From contig CAVUNV010000006.1 in the NCBI GenBank assembly GCA_963742925.1, positions 214,547-278,546 of the forward strand: DNA of 64,000 nt, given 5' to 3'. This DNA comes from PALSA-612 sp963742925 (GTDB lineage Bacteria > Actinomycetota > Thermoleophilia > Gaiellales > Gaiellaceae). Of the stretch, positions 16,774-34,120 are shown in pieces (position 1 is the first letter of the stretch; each line of letters opens with the position of its first letter). Below the pieces are notes generated by a model that worked only from the letters and a program-made list of their open reading frames with translations, ran no database searches and was not told the DNA's origin. A program made the position numbers and the translations under genes.

Positions 16774-18870
16774 TTAGCCCTGGGCGTCGACGATCTCGCC
16801 CGCGATCGACTGGGGCACTTCCTCGTAACGATCGAATTGCATGGTGAACGTGGCCCGCCCCTGCGTCGTCGAGCGCAGGTCGGTGGCGTAGCCGAACATG
16901 GCGGCGAGCGGGACGCGCGCCGCGATGACCTGGGCGTTCCCGCGTTGCTCGAGCCCCAGCACGTGGCCGCGACGCGAGCTCAGGTCGCCCATCACGTCGC
17001 CGAGATACTCCTCGGGGGTCACGACCTCCACGGACATGACCGGCTCGAGCAGCTTGGGCTTGGCGCGCTGCATCGCATTCTTGAATGCCAGCGAGCCCGC
17101 GACCTTGAATGCGATCTCGCTCGAGTCGACGTCGTGGTAGGAGCCCTCGATGAGCGAGACGCGGATGTCCACGACCGGGTAGCCGGCGAGAATGCCCGAC
17201 TCCATCGCCTCCTGGATGCCGAGGTCGACGGCGGGGATGTACTCCCGGGGGATCTTGCCGCCGACGATCTTGTCGAGGAACTCGTAGCCCTCGCCCGGAC
17301 CTGCAGGCTCGAGGTCGATGACGGCGTGGCCGTACTGGCCGCGGCCGCCGGTCTGCCGGACGAACCTGCCCTCGATCTTGTGCACGGCCTTGCCGGCCGT
17401 CTCGCGGTACGCGACCTGCGGCCGGCCGACGTTCGCGTCGACCGAGAACTCGCGCATCAGGCGGTCGACGATGATCTCGAGGTGCAGCTCGCCCATCCCC
17501 GAGATGAGCGTCTGCCCGGTCTCCTCGTCGGTCCGCACGCGGAAGGTCGGATCCTCCTCGGCCAGCCGCTGCAGACCCGTTCCGAGCTTGTCCTGGTCGG
17601 ACTTCGTCTTCGGCTCGATCGCGACCGAGATCACCGGCTCCGGGAACTGCATCGACTCGAGGCGGATCGGCGCCGTGTCGATCGCCAGCGTCTCGCCGGT
17701 CGTCGTCGCCTTGAATCCGACGACGGCCGCGATCTCGCCGGCACCGATCTCGGTGCGCTCCTCGCGGTGGTTCGCGTGCATCTGCAGGATGCGCCCGACC
17801 CGCTCGCTCTTCCCCGTGGTCGTGTTCATGACCCGGTCGCCCGACTTGATCTGACCCGAGTAGACCCGGATGTACGTCAGCTTGCCCACGTACGGGTCGG
17901 ACATGACCTTGAAGGCGAGCGCCGCGAACGGCTCCTCGGTCGACGCGCGCCGTGACAGCTCGTTCTCCGTGCGCGGGTCGATCCCGTGCACCGGCGGCAC
18001 GTCGAGCGGGCTCGGCAGGTAGTCGACGACCGCGTCGAGGAGCGGCTGGATGCCCTTGTTCTTGAACGCCGTGCCGCAGAGCACCGGCACGACGCTCAGG
18101 TCGAGCGTGGCCTTGCGCAGCGCGCGGCGCAGCATGTCCGGGTTGACCGAGCTCTCGTCGAGGAGGTAGGCCTCCATCAGCTCGTCGTCGTGGTCGGCGA
18201 CCGCGTCGATCAGCTGGTGGTGGTACTCCTCGGCCTGCTCGACGAGCTCGGCGGGGATCTCGATCGATTCGGCCTGCATCCCGAGCTCGTCGGCCCAGAC
18301 GAGGCCGCGCATCTCGACGAGGTCGATGACGCCGCGGAAGCCGTCCTCACGTCCGAGCGGGAGCTGCACCGGCACCGGCCGGCAGCCGAGCCGGTCGACC
18401 ATCGACTGCACCGACGCGAAGAAGTCGGCGCCGACGCGGTCCATCTTGTTCATGAACGCGATGCGCGGCACGACGTAGCGGTCGGCCTGCCTCCAGACCG
18501 TCTCCGACTGCGGCTCGACCCCTGCCACGGAGTCGAAGACGGCGATGGCGCCGTCCAGGACGCGCAGCGACCGCTCGACCTCCATCGTAAAGTCCACGTG
18601 CCCGGGCGTATCGATGATGTTGATGCGAAAGTCGCGCCAGAACGCCGTCGTCGCAGCGGACGTGATCGTGATGCCGCGCTCCTGCTCCTGGACCATCCAG
18701 TCCATGACGGCAGCGCCCTCGTGAACCTCGCCCATCTTGTAGGTGCGGCCGGTGTAGTAGAGGATGCGCTCGGTCGTCGTGGTCTTGCCCGCGTCGATGT
18801 GGGCCATGATCCCGATGTTCCGGACGCGGTCGAGCGCCATCTCTGTCTTCGTCGCAGCCATCGTGCTCAC
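16774..18870 (-). CDS. fusA: Translation elongation factor G
   Basis: EF-G (698 aa) drives translocation and ribosome recycling. The G domain carries AHIDAGKTTTTERIL, DTPGHVDF and NKMD. Domain IV has the GGRGQYGHAVIDLEP segment, and domain V ends the protein. All five domains are full length. The GTG start overlaps the rpsG stop (GTGA); an in-frame ATG three codons on is the alternative. Confidence 0.98.
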   Translation of the reverse strand: MSTMAATKTEMALDRVRNIGIMAHIDAGKTTTTERILYYTGRTYKMGEVHEGAAVMDWMVQEQERGITITSAATTAFWRDFRINIIDTPGHVDFTMEVERSLRVLDGAIAVFDSVAGVEPQSETVWRQADRYVVPRIAFMNKMDRVGADFFASVQSMVDRLGCRPVPVQLPLGREDGFRGVIDLVEMRGLVWADELGMQAESIEIPAELVEQAEEYHHQLIDAVADHDDELMEAYLLDESSVNPDMLRRALRKATLDLSVVPVLCGTAFKNKGIQPLLDAVVDYLPSPLDVPPVHGIDPRTENELSRRASTEEPFAALAFKVMSDPYVGKLTYIRVYSGQIKSGDRVMNTTTGKSERVGRILQMHANHREERTEIGAGEIAAVVGFKATTTGETLAIDTAPIRLESMQFPEPVISVAIEPKTKSDQDKLGTGLQRLAEEDPTFRVRTDEETGQTLISGMGELHLEIIVDRLMREFSVDANVGRPQVAYRETAGKAVHKIEGRFVRQTGGRGQYGHAVIDLEPAGPGEGYEFLDKIVGGKIPREYIPAVDLGIQEAMESGILAGYPVVDIRVSLIEGSYHDVDSSEIAFKVAGSLAFKNAMQRAKPKLLEPVMSVEVVTPEEYLGDVMGDLSSRRGHVLGLEQRGNAQVIAARVPLAAMFGYATDLRSTTQGRATFTMQFDRYEEVPQSIAGEIVDAQG

Positions 18871-19337
18871 CAGCGGTAGTGGGCGAATGCTTTGTTTGCC
18901 TGGGCCATGCGGTACATGTCGTCCTTCTTCTTGAACGCCCCACCCTGCTGCTCGAGCGCGTCGAGGATCTCGCCGGCGAGCTTCTCGTCCATGTGCTTCT
19001 CGCGGCGGTCGCGCGAGTAGGTGACCACCCAGCGGACGGCCAGCGTGCGCCCGCGCCGCTGCGGCACCTCGACGGGAACCTGGTAGTTGGCGCCGCCGAC
19101 CCGGCGGCTCTTGACCTCGAGGACGGGCGTGACCGTCTTGATCGCCTGCTCGAGCACCTCGACGGGCGAGCGGCCGGTCTTCTCGCCGACCCGGTCGAGC
19201 GCCTTGTAGACGATGCGCTCCGCGGTCGACTTCTTGCCGTCCGTCATCACGCGGTTCACGAGCTGCGAGACGAGGCGCGAGTTGTAGAGGGGATCCGGCT
19301 CGAGCGTCCGGACCGTTGCTCCTGCTCTCCGGGGCAT
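18867..19337 (-). CDS. rpsG: 30S ribosomal protein S7
   Basis: S7 (156 aa), the primary binder of the 16S 3' domain and, in E. coli, the str operon repressor. PRRAGATVRTLEPDPLYNS, VSQLVNRVMTDGKKSTAERI and RRVGGANYQVPVEVPQRR are diagnostic. ATG start two bases after the rpsL stop. Confidence 0.97.
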   Translation of the reverse strand: MPRRAGATVRTLEPDPLYNSRLVSQLVNRVMTDGKKSTAERIVYKALDRVGEKTGRSPVEVLEQAIKTVTPVLEVKSRRVGGANYQVPVEVPQRRGRTLAVRWVVTYSRDRREKHMDEKLAGEILDALEQQGGAFKKKDDMYRMAQANKAFAHYRW

Positions 19338-19339
19338 CG

Positions 19340-19708
19340 CTACGACCTCTTGGCGCCGTACTTCGAGCGGCCCTGGCGGCGATCCTGGACGGCCGACGCG
19401 TCGAGCGCGGCCCGGATCACCTTGTAGCGGAAGCCCGGAAGGTCCTTGACGCGCCCACCGCGGATCAGCACGACGGAGTGCTCCTGGAGGTTGTGCCCCT
19501 CGCCGGGAATGTAGGCACCGACTTCCATGCTGTTCGTGAGCCGCACGCGCGCGACCTTGCGCAGCGCAGAGTTCGGCTTCTTGGGCGTGGTCGTGTACAC
19601 GCGCGTGCAGACTCCCCGCTTCTGGGGAGCGCCGCGGAGCGCAGGCGTCTTGACCTTCGCCTTCTTCGAGACGCGGCCCTTACGCACGAGTTGATTGACC
19701 GTAGGCAT
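19340..19708 (-). CDS. rpsL: 30S ribosomal protein S12
   Basis: S12 (122 aa), a decoding-centre protein. MPTVNQLVRKGRVSKKAKVK is the normal start (ATG 19708); a longer in-frame reading adds an unrelated prefix. The loops that determine streptomycin response, TTTPKKPNSALRKVARVRL and EGHNLQEHSVVLIRGGRVKD, carry the wild-type lysines. First gene of the str cluster, behind its own probable promoter. Confidence 0.97.
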   Translation of the reverse strand: MPTVNQLVRKGRVSKKAKVKTPALRGAPQKRGVCTRVYTTTPKKPNSALRKVARVRLTNSMEVGAYIPGEGHNLQEHSVVLIRGGRVKDLPGFRYKVIRAALDASAVQDRRQGRSKYGAKRS

Positions 19709-19779
19709 GTGAAGTCGTTCCTTCTCCTTACGCACAACAAGAGTCGGCAGGGCGAAACCTGCCAACCCCAGGACGGCTC

Positions 19780-19809
19780 ATGGTAGCGGAACCCGGCCGC
19801 GAGTCGCAA
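19780..19809 (-). promoter_or_regulatory. Probable promoter of the str operon (rpsL)
   Basis: On the minus strand TTGCGA (-35) and TACCAT (-10) are separated by 18 bases. The predicted start is near 19773, giving a leader of about 65 nt before rpsL. The box style matches the rpoB promoter candidate in this window. Confidence 0.5.
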
Positions 19810-19904
19810 ACCAACCCTTTTCGCCGCCTATGGAAAGGTCGTCGATTCGCCACTACAGTGAGTCCGGCGGCCGATCGTCGGCGGCCACGGAGAAGCGGGG
19901 TGTG

Positions 19905-21150
19905 ATGGGGGTATTTTCCTCGACGTGGGAGACGGTCGGCATCGCTGCAGGCGTGGCGCTCTGCGCCAGCCTCATCGCGGTCGGAATCGCTGTGCTGGTC
20001 GTGCAGCGGCTGCGCCGTTCCCGCGGGAGTCCCGACGAGCGTGTCTCCGCTCTCATCCGTGAGCTCGACCTGCGCATGCGGCAGCTCGGCGAGGATCTCT
20101 CGGAGGAGCTCGAGCGGACGAAGGAGGAGAGCCGGCGGTCGCGCTACCTCGGCGAGCTCGCCTGGACGATCGAGCTCCAGGAGGTCATGCTCCGCACCCT
20201 CGACGCCGCCGCCGGGCTCGAAGGCGTCGACGCGGCGCTCGTGACGGCGCTCGACGAGACCGGAGAGCCGATGACGAAGGGCGCCGGGTTGTCCGACGAG
20301 GAGGTGCGCCAGCTCGAGCTCGACCAGCGCACCGGGAGCGGCCGGGTGCAGTCGCTCACGATCTCGTACGCGCCGGTTCCCACGCCGGGATCGGACGAGC
20401 CGCCGCCGGTCGCGATGAGCCTTCAGGTGCCGATCGAGGCGCGCAAAGGGACGATCGGCGTCCTCAGCGTCTTCTCCCGGGACGAGCTGAGGCCGTTCCC
20501 GGACGAGACGCAAGCAGGCACTCGAGGATGTGGCGGCGCGAGCCGGGCCGGCGCTCGACAACGCTCGCCGCTATCTGGAAGCACGGCGGCTGGCCGACCT
20601 CGACGCGCGCACGGGCCTTCACAACTCCCGCTACTTCGAGGAGACGCTCGCCCGAGAGGTCGCGAGGGCACGGCGTTACGGACGCAAGCTGGCCCTGGTC
20701 GAGTTCGACCTCGACGACTTCAAGCAGATCAACGACCGGCTCGGCCATCCGGCCGGGCACGTCGCCCTCGCGGACGTCGCCGATCGCCTGCGTGAGGTGG
20801 TCCGTGCATCGGACGTCGCCGCCCGAGTCGGAGGCGACGAGTTCGGCGTCATCCTCTCGGAGGCGACGATCGACGACGCGCGAGAGTTCTACTCCCGCCT
20901 CCGCGAGCAGATGGCCGCAAAGCCGCTCGAGCCCGTGGGCCGCATCAGCCTGTCGTGCGGGATCGGAGAGCTCGAGGCCCAGGAGGACTGGGAGACCTTC
21001 TTCAAGCGGGTGGACGACGCGCTCTACCGCGCGAAGGCCGCAGGGAAGGGTCAGGTCGCCGCCGCCGTCAGCGGCGTGCGCCTGATCTCCGACGACGTCC
21101 TGCGCTCGGCCATCTCCGAGATCGACCCGCCTGCTAACGGCGTCCAGTAA
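19905..21150 (+). pseudogene. GAF-GGDEF diguanylate cyclase, one frame break
   Basis: Makes c-di-GMP from two GTP if intact. The N-terminus has one membrane helix (about residues 8-35), then a coiled segment and a GAF-like sensor region (LQEVMLRTLDAAAGLEGVDA ... GTIGVLSVFSRDELRPFPDE). The GGDEF domain follows with an intact RVGGDEFGVI motif. A single extra base near 20510 splits it: the upstream frame ends after FPDET, and the downstream frame resumes with KQALEDVAARAGPALDNARR. It may be a sequencing indel, because both halves are otherwise well conserved. It is oriented against the ribosomal operon, inserted between rpoC and rpsL. Confidence 0.85.
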
Positions 21151-21152
21151 CG

Positions 21153-21178
21153 GCGAGAGGGCCCGCAGGCCCCCTCGC
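21153..21178. terminator. Hairpin between convergent GGDEF gene and rpoC
   Basis: GCGAGAGGGCC pairs with GGCCCCCTCGC (10 of 11 pairs, 4-nt loop), lying just after the plus-strand stop at 21150 and just after the minus-strand rpoC stop at 21200. No long T-run follows in either direction. It could serve both transcripts. Confidence 0.5.
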
Positions 21179-21199
21179 AATCGCCGTATCCGCTAGCTC

Positions 21200-25765
<4,566 letters not shown>

Positions 25766-25805
25766 GAAAGTCGCGCCCTCTTTCAGTCGGTCGTTACCGG
25801 TTCAA

Positions 25806-29432
<3,627 letters not shown>

Positions 29433-29526
29433 ATGGAACAGCCTCCGTTAAGGGAAATGGTGGTGATGGCAGAGCGAGTGCAGAGCGAATGGCAGGCGAA
29501 ACGGCCGGAGGTCGGCGCAACCCGTC

Positions 29527-29556
29527 AGACTAGCGGAAACATCCTTCCTCATGCAA
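29527..29556 (-). promoter_or_regulatory. Probable rpoB promoter
   Basis: On the minus strand TTGCAT and TAGTCT are separated by 18 bases, predicting a start near 29520 and an ~88-nt leader to rpoB. It lies in the 168-bp gap after the MBOAT gene, so rpoBC need not depend on read-through from rplJL. No other feature was seen in this gap. Confidence 0.5.
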
Positions 29557-29600
29557 GAACGGCGCGGAGAAGGTGTTTCTTCCCAGGCCGCAGATCCGAT

Positions 29601-31004
29601 TCAGAACTGGAAGTAGATGAACGGGTGCGGCTGGGAGATCGTCATGATAGCGACCGCCGCCCCGACGCCGGTTGCCACCCCCTGCCAGACACGCGGCCTG
29701 AGGCGGATCTGCCAGGTGTTCGGCGAGAGGTTGACGAAGACGAGCAGCGCCGCGATCGCGAGCACGAACCTGACGGGCAGCAGCGCGGCGAGCTGCGCGG
29801 CGGAGTCGAGGCCGTTGAGCCCGACCATCGAGGACAGGATGTCGCCGGCGGCGCCGAGGCTCGGCGACCGGAAGATGACGAAGGCCGCGCAGACGAGCAA
29901 GAACGTGATCACGCGGTTCAGAACGACGCTGCGCGGCGTCAGGCCGGCTTTGCGGAGAACGGCATGGCTCGCGAGGAAGAAGCCGTGCACGAGCCCCCAG
30001 ACGACGAATGTCCAGGCGGCGCCGTGCCAGAGGCCGGCCAGGAACATGGTCACGACGAGGTTGACGACTGTCCGGCGCGCCCCGAGGCGTGAGCCGCCGA
30101 GCGGGATGAACAGGTAGTCGCGGAACCAGGAGGACAGGCTCATGTGCCAGCGGCGCCAGAAGTCGGAGATGTTCTCGGCCTTGAACGGCGAGTTGAAGTT
30201 CTGCGGGAAGCGGAAGCCGAGCAGCCAGGCGAGCCCGACGGCCATGTCCGAATAGCCGGAGAAGTCGAAGTAGAGCTGCAGCGAGTAGCCGATCGGCGGC
30301 CGCCCAGCCGGTCAGGAAGCCGAGCTGGGCATGGTCGGTGTAGAGCCGGCGTGACGTAGGGATGCAGCTGATCGGCGATCACGAGCTTCTTGACGAGACC
30401 GCAGGACAGGAAGAAGAGGCCGAGCGCCGCGTAGCGCGAGGTGAGCCGTGGCGTCAGGTGCCTGAGCTGGCCGGCGAGGTCGGTGAACCGGACGATCGGC
30501 CCCGCGATCAGGTGCGGAAACAGCGACGACGAAGGTCGAGTACTCGAGCACGTTCCGGGTCGGCCCGATCCGCCGGCGGAAGATGTCGATCGTGTACGAC
30601 ATCGAGTTGAACGTGTAGAAGGAGATCCCGATCGGCAGCACGATGTGCAGCGTCGCGATGTCCGGCGGCAGTCCCAGCCCGCTGCCGATGCCGTTCAGCG
30701 TGTCCACGAAGAAGCCCGCGTACTTGAAGTAGGCGAGGATGCCGACGTTCGTCGTCAGCGACGCGGCGAGCAGCAGCCGCCGCGGCGCTCGTCGTCGCGT
30801 GCCGGCGATCCAGAGGCCGGCGACGAAGTCGACCGACGTGGCCAGGATCAGTACCGGCAGGTAGCGCCAGTCCCACCAGGCGTAGAAGAACCACGACGAG
30901 CCCGTCAGGAAGGCGAGCCGGAGCGACTTCCCCGGCAGCAGCCACCAGCCGGCGAGCACGCACGGCAGGAACCCGAACAGGAAGATGTAGCTGTTGAACA
31001 GCAC
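29601..31004 (-). pseudogene. MBOAT O-acyltransferase (AlgI-like), broken by two or more frame shifts
   Basis: A polytopic membrane acyltransferase of the AlgI/DltB type that O-acetylates exported polysaccharide. The N-terminal part (MLFNSYIFLFGFLPCVLAGW, then FYTFNSMSYTIDIFRR) is in one frame to about 30530. A middle piece (KKLVIADQLHPYVTP-like) is in another. The C-terminal part, with FWRRWHMSLSSWFRDYLFIP and the catalytic-His motif GLWHGAAWTFVVWGLVHG, is in a third. Breaks are near 30525 and 30300. The pieces are individually well conserved, so this is a recent lesion or a sequencing indel. It directly follows the SGNH partner. Confidence 0.8.
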
Positions 31005-31013
31005 CGCGTCTGC

Positions 31014-32015
31014 CTAGCGCAACGCCCCGTCGGAATGGGCCACGATGTACCTGAGCATGCGGCGCATGTTGGCCCGGTTCACGTGCGTCGCGTTCGACCA
31101 GTCGCGGGCCGTGCCGCCCCACTTGCGGATGTCCTGCGCGTCGACGAACACGAACCGGAAGCGCTTGTGCAGCTCCGCGACCTTCTCCAGCGTCGCGCGG
31201 CGGCCCGCGTATCCGTACTTCTCCAGCTGGGCGAGCACGCTCGGGTAGACGGGGTTGAGGACGATCACCGGCACCTCGCCGCGCTTGTTCATGAACGCGA
31301 GCGCGCGCTCGAAGTAGAAGAATCGGTGCGGCTGCGCGAGGTCGGCCCTTGCCTGCGCGAGTGTCTGGTGGTGGGCACGGACGCCCGCGATCAGCTTGGC
31401 CACCGAGGCGCGCAACGACTTCGCGTGCTCGGGCAGGTAGCGGAGTGACTGGTTCGTGAGCGATCCGTCCGCGCGGAACCTGATGTGCGAGCGGCAGGTC
31501 GCCAGCACGCACTTCCTGAACACGCGCCAGGACGCCTTGGTGGCGTCGGTGCTCAGGTAGGTGCCGACGTCTCCGAGGCCGAAGCCGGCGCCGCCCGGGA
31601 GATACCGCCGCGCACGCGCATCGTGAGCCAGTTGCGGCGTGACGCCGCCGCCGGCGATGCCGACGTCAACGAACCAGACATACCGTCGCTTCTGGTGCGG
31701 GAACAGGTCGGCGGCGTACCTGACGAACACCCACTCGTCGGCCGAGGTGCCGCCGGTCACGCCGGCGTTGAAACCGTCGTGCCCGGTGAGCTGCTGCAGG
31801 TAGGCCGGCTCGGCCTGGCGGGACCGGGAGCTACCGAGGATCAGCGTCTCGGGCCCGTGCTTCAGGTCGCCGAGCAGCGTCAGCTTGGCGGAGCGATCCG
31901 ACTCGACCGCCGTCGGCACGACTCCCGAGCCGGCGATCGCGAACGGGTCGATGACCACGTTCAGGGCCAGGATCGCGACGAGCAGCCCGAAGCAGGCGGC
32001 CAGGCAGCCGACCAC
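31014..32015 (-). CDS. SGNH/AlgJ-like membrane-anchored O-acetylation protein
   Basis: About 333 aa. It has an N-terminal transmembrane anchor (VVGCLAACFGLLVAILALNV) and a periplasmic/extracellular domain with a Ser block LILGSSRSRQAEP and a C-terminal Asp/His block DWSNATHVNRANMRRML, as in AlgJ/DHHW/SGNH proteins. Next to an MBOAT protein, this suggests transfer of acetyl groups to an exported glycan. The start is uncertain: GTG at 32015 is used because it leaves the anchor at the N-terminus. It lies between rplL and rpoB, a position normally empty. Confidence 0.7.
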   Translation of the reverse strand: MVGCLAACFGLLVAILALNVVIDPFAIAGSGVVPTAVESDRSAKLTLLGDLKHGPETLILGSSRSRQAEPAYLQQLTGHDGFNAGVTGGTSADEWVFVRYAADLFPHQKRRYVWFVDVGIAGGGVTPQLAHDARARRYLPGGAGFGLGDVGTYLSTDATKASWRVFRKCVLATCRSHIRFRADGSLTNQSLRYLPEHAKSLRASVAKLIAGVRAHHQTLAQARADLAQPHRFFYFERALAFMNKRGEVPVIVLNPVYPSVLAQLEKYGYAGRRATLEKVAELHKRFRFVFVDAQDIRKWGGTARDWSNATHVNRANMRRMLRYIVAHSDGALR

Positions 32016-32071
32016 GAAGCGTCTCTGATCGGGGCTCGGAGCCTGCTCGGAGGCAGCCTCCGCAACGTGAT

Positions 32072-32106
32072 GCGCTCCGGGGAGGAACCGTGCCTCCCCG
32101 GAGCGC
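32072..32106 (-). terminator. Strong 14-bp hairpin after rplL
   Basis: GCGCTCCGGGGAGG and CCTCCCCGGAGCGC form a perfect 14-bp stem with a 7-nt loop. It sits 44 nt after the rplL stop and before the SGNH gene. No T-run follows on the minus strand, so it may terminate only partly or act as a processing or attenuation site. Confidence 0.6.
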
Positions 32107-32149
32107 CTGAATCTCCTCCTCACGCGACCATGATGATCGCGCGACGGTG

Positions 32150-32539
32150 CTACTTCAACTCGACGCTGGCCCCGGCCTCCTCGAGCTGGGCCTTGACCGA
32201 GTCGGCCTCGTCCTTGGCGACGCCTTCCTTGACCGGGTTGGGAGCGCTGTCGACGAGGTCCTTGGCCTCCTTGAGCCCGAGGCCCGTGACCGCGCGCACG
32301 ACCTTGATCACCTGGATCTTCTTGTCGCCGGCACCGGTCAGCACGACGTCGAACGCCGTCTGCTCCTCGGCTGCGGCACCGTCGCCGGCGGCTGCGCCGC
32401 CGGCCGCCGCCGCGACCGCGACCGGGGCTGCGGCCGTGATCCCCCACTCGTCCTCGATCTTCTTCTTCAGCTCGACCAGCTCGAGCACGGACATCTTCCC
32501 GAGCTCGTCGAACACCTTGTCGACTCCGCTTGCAGCCAT
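32150..32539 (-). CDS. rplL: 50S ribosomal protein L7/L12
   Basis: L7/L12 (129 aa), the stalk protein that recruits translation GTPases. The N-terminal dimerisation domain (VFDELGKMSVLELVELKKKI) is followed by an Ala/Gly-rich hinge and the C-terminal domain with KIQVIKVVRAVTGLGLKEAK and LVDSAPNPVKEGV. The ATG overlaps the rplJ stop by one base. Its ribosome-binding GAGGAGG is supplied by the Glu codons ending rplJ. Confidence 0.97.
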   Translation of the reverse strand: MAASGVDKVFDELGKMSVLELVELKKKIEDEWGITAAAPVAVAAAAGGAAAGDGAAAEEQTAFDVVLTGAGDKKIQVIKVVRAVTGLGLKEAKDLVDSAPNPVKEGVAKDEADSVKAQLEEAGASVELK

Positions 32540-33243
32540 TACTCCTCCTCTTTCTCGTCCGAAGCCGGCTGCTCGGCCGACTCCTCCGGTTCTGCGTCGT
32601 GTGTCTCGATCTCCGCCTCGGCGACGGGCTCTTCGACCGTCGGCCCCTCAGCAGCGGGCTCTGCCTCGGCGGGCTGTGCCTCGGCAGGCTCTGCCTCGGC
32701 AGGCTGTTCGATCTCCGTGTCGCCGCCCAGCTGCTCGATCCGGGCCTGCACGAGACCGTGCAGCTCGCGGAGCGGAGCCGTGAACAGGCCGACGATCGCG
32801 TAGAGCGGCGACGACACGGCACCGAGCACCTGGCCCCGCAACACGTCCATCGGCGGCAGCTTCGCGAGCTCCTCGATCTCCTCGGCCGTGATCGTCCGGC
32901 CCTGCATGACGCCGCCTCGCACGGCGAGGACCTTCGTCGTCCGGGCCGAGTCGGCGAGCGCTTTCGCGACCGCCACCGGGTCGCTGCCGGCCTCCAGGAA
33001 CGCGATCGCGCTGGGGCCGTCGAGCAGCGTCAGCAGCGCGTCGGCACCCGCGGCCTCTGCAGCCCGCCGTGTGAGCGAGTTCTTCACGACCGTGAAGCCG
33101 GCGCCCTGCTCGAGCAGCTTGGTTCGGAGGTCGTCGACCTCCTTCACGGACAGGCCGCGGTAGTCGGCGACGATCAGCGTCTCGGACGACCGCAACCGCT
33201 CGGTCAGCTCCGCGACGATCTTCTCCTTCTCGGGTTTCAACAT
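32539..33243 (-). CDS. rplJ: 50S ribosomal protein L10 with acidic C-terminal tail
   Basis: L10 (234 aa; usual ~170-180) anchors L12 dimers at the stalk base. The conserved N-terminal domain (LTERLRSSETLIVADYRGLS ... GAGFTVVKNSLTRRAA) and the L12-binding helix (to about residue 172) are present. A ~60-residue tail of A, E and P follows, with PAEAEPAEAQPAEAEP-type repeats. ATG start with CGGAGG eight bases upstream. Confidence 0.95.
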   Translation of the reverse strand: MLKPEKEKIVAELTERLRSSETLIVADYRGLSVKEVDDLRTKLLEQGAGFTVVKNSLTRRAAEAAGADALLTLLDGPSAIAFLEAGSDPVAVAKALADSARTTKVLAVRGGVMQGRTITAEEIEELAKLPPMDVLRGQVLGAVSSPLYAIVGLFTAPLRELHGLVQARIEQLGGDTEIEQPAEAEPAEAQPAEAEPAAEGPTVEEPVAEAEIETHDAEPEESAEQPASDEKEEE

Positions 33244-33382
33244 GTCGAATGCCTCCGGAAATGACGAGGGCTCGCCAAAGCGAGCCCGTCGAGCGTTCGA
33301 GCGGACCCACCTCGGCTGGGCTTCTGCGCGCCGTTCTCACGGCATTGCGCGCTGCCAGCTGTCTTCGGCGAGAGCTAGTCGG
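33244..33382 (-). promoter_or_regulatory. rplJ leader region
   Basis: This 139-nt gap between rplA and rplJ has no gene. It contains a 7-bp hairpin, gggctcg/cgagccc with loop ccaaag (33268-33287). L10-L12 leaders that mimic 23S rRNA and allow autoregulation are widespread at this position. I infer one here from location and structure only; no consensus was checked. Confidence 0.35.
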
Positions 33383-34120
33383 TTAGGCGCTTACTGTAGC
33401 CGCTTCCTCCTGGAGCTCTTCCACGATGTCGCGCGTTCGCGTCGAATCGACGTGCACGCCGGGGCCCATCGCGGTCGTCAGGGTGATCGAGCGGATGTAG
33501 CGTCCCTTGGCGGCAGAGGGCTTGGCGCGGAGGATCTCGTCCAGGACAGCCGCGTAGTTCTCGAGCAGTTGCCGCGCGCCGAAGCTCTTCTTGCCGATCG
33601 AGAGATGGACGCAGGCACCGCGGTCGGTGCGGTACTCGAGCTTGCCCGCCTTCGCGTCACGAACCGCCTTGCCGACGTCGAAGGTGACCGTGCCGGTCTT
33701 CGGGTTCGGCATCAGGCCGCGCGGGCCGAGGATGCGGCCCAGCTTGCCGACCGTGCCCATCATGTCGGGCGTCGCGATGGCGACGTCGAAGTCGGCGAAG
33801 CCGCCCTCGATCTTGGTCGCGAGATCGGCCGCCCCGACGACGTCGGCGCCTGCTTCCTCGGCCTCCTTCGCCTTCTCGCCCTCGGCGAAGACGGCGACGC
33901 GCTGCTCCTTGCCCGTGCCGTTCGGGAGCATCAGCGTGCCGCGGAGCTGCTGGTCGGCGTGGCGGACGTTCAACCCCAGCCGGAAGTGCACCTCGACCGT
34001 CTCGTCGAACTTCTTGCCCGGCAGCTCCTTGAGCAGCGTGACGGCCTCGGCCGGCGGATAGGCGTGCTCGCGGTCGATCTGGGCCCGCGCCTGGCGGTAG
34101 ATCTTGCCGTGCTGCGCCAT
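33383..34120 (-). CDS. rplA: 50S ribosomal protein L1
   Basis: L1 (245 aa), the mobile E-site stalk protein and an autoregulator of rplKA in many bacteria. VTLLKELPGKKFDETVEVHF, RILGPRGLMPNPKTGTVTFD and KPSAAKGRYIRSITLTTAMG are family blocks. The ATG overlaps the rplK stop by one base. Confidence 0.97.
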   Translation of the reverse strand: MAQHGKIYRQARAQIDREHAYPPAEAVTLLKELPGKKFDETVEVHFRLGLNVRHADQQLRGTLMLPNGTGKEQRVAVFAEGEKAKEAEEAGADVVGAADLATKIEGGFADFDVAIATPDMMGTVGKLGRILGPRGLMPNPKTGTVTFDVGKAVRDAKAGKLEYRTDRGACVHLSIGKKSFGARQLLENYAAVLDEILRAKPSAAKGRYIRSITLTTAMGPGVHVDSTRTRDIVEELQEEAATVSA

